This document shows positions 63,754-64,000 of a DNA stretch of 64,000 nucleotides, piece after piece. Origin of the DNA: Roseateles sp. SL47. Its GTDB lineage: Bacteria; Pseudomonadota; Gammaproteobacteria; Burkholderiales; Burkholderiaceae_C. Both the position numbers and the translations under genes were made by a program. The DNA lies in the NCBI RefSeq assembly GCF_026625885.1, contig NZ_CP113068.1, forward strand, positions 1,302,001-1,366,000, read 5' to 3'. Numbering within the stretch: position 1 is the stretch's first letter; each line of letters opens with the position of its first letter. The notes beneath the pieces were generated by a model. It saw only the letters and a program-made list of their open reading frames with translations. It had not been told where the DNA came from and did no database searches.

Positions 63754-64000
63754 ATGGCTGGAAGCTATAGACCCTACGAACGCGACCAGGTGATGCTGCT
63801 GCCTGCGGCGCCGCAAGACTGGTTGCCGGCAGGACATCTGGCCTACTTCATTCACGACACGGTCGACGCGCTGGACCTCAAGGCGTTCTACGCCAGGCAC
63901 GAGGGCGGCGGCTCGCGCAACCAGCCGTTTCATCCGGCCATGATGGTCAAGGTGCTGCTGTACGCATACGCTACCGGAGTGTTCAGCTCGCGCAAGATTG
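63754..64000 (+). CDS. IS1182-type transposase, N-terminal part (runs off the window)
   Basis: The 82 visible residues (MAGSYRPYERDQVMLLPAAP, WLPAGHLAYFIHDTVDALDL, HPAMMVKVLLYAYATGVFSS) match the conserved N-terminal domain of IS1182/IS5-like transposases. The frame is open to the window end. It starts 72 bp after the metal regulator's stop codon, so an IS end must lie in 63682-63753; I could not identify the terminal repeat without its partner. Confidence 0.88.
   Translation, partial: MAGSYRPYERDQVMLLPAAPQDWLPAGHLAYFIHDTVDALDLKAFYARHEGGGSRNQPFHPAMMVKVLLYAYATGVFSSRKI

Overview
The window is a high-GC, gene-dense stretch of a Gram-negative chromosome. Gene content (RND efflux, type IV pilus operon, TonB receptor with B12 riboswitch, DUF2169/DUF4150 type VI effector cassette, MesX/MesD methionine synthase) and protein style suggest a betaproteobacterium of the Burkholderiales, probably near Roseateles/Mitsuaria. 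The genus is inference; no rRNA or other taxonomic marker is present and I see no tRNA or CRISPR array.

Layout. 0-7 kb: end of a molybdenum hydroxylase operon, a hemerythrin protein, a CapA-like protein, a VOC protein, an AraC regulator and a DUF4336 protein. 7-14.2 kb (minus strand): a type VI secretion cargo cassette made of a TIGR02270 protein, a small DUF6484-like protein, DUF2169, a ketosynthase-fold pseudoenzyme, a PAAR-like (DUF4150) nuclease effector and two tandem DUF3396-type immunity genes whose 3' ends are identical. 15-17 kb: an OmpA-like protein and an orphan lipoprotein. 17-20.3 kb: a LysR regulator divergent from mesX-mesD, a folate-independent methionine synthase pair.

20.3-24.9 kb is a graveyard: a degenerate B12-riboswitch-like sequence, a solo IS66-type end that caps a truncated gene, a complete 2554-bp IS66 element with a perfect 8-bp target duplication sitting inside a zinc-metallopeptidase effector gene, and an IS630 fragment. 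24.9-32 kb: flavin reductase, M48 peptidase, MBL hydrolase, an uncharacterised three-gene operon (MerR-like, membrane, LysM), an AraC/quinone oxidoreductase divergent pair, and CheW.

32-40 kb: a tripartite RND efflux operon divergent from its probable two-component system, with a repeated sequence motif that looks like the regulator's binding site. 40-44.8 kb: a protein with an eCIS-cargo-like N terminus and a papain-like C-terminal domain, a lipoprotein hydrolase, and an arsR-acr3-arsH operon. 44.9-54 kb: a DUF4397 lipoprotein with a strong terminator, then pilE-fimT-pilV-pilW-pilX-pilY1. 54-57 kb: btuB under a complete cobalamin riboswitch, and ribA. 57-64 kb: a chemoreceptor, a POT peptide transporter, a Cd/Zn/Pb P-type ATPase with its divergent MerR-family regulator, and the start of an IS1182-type transposase at the window edge.
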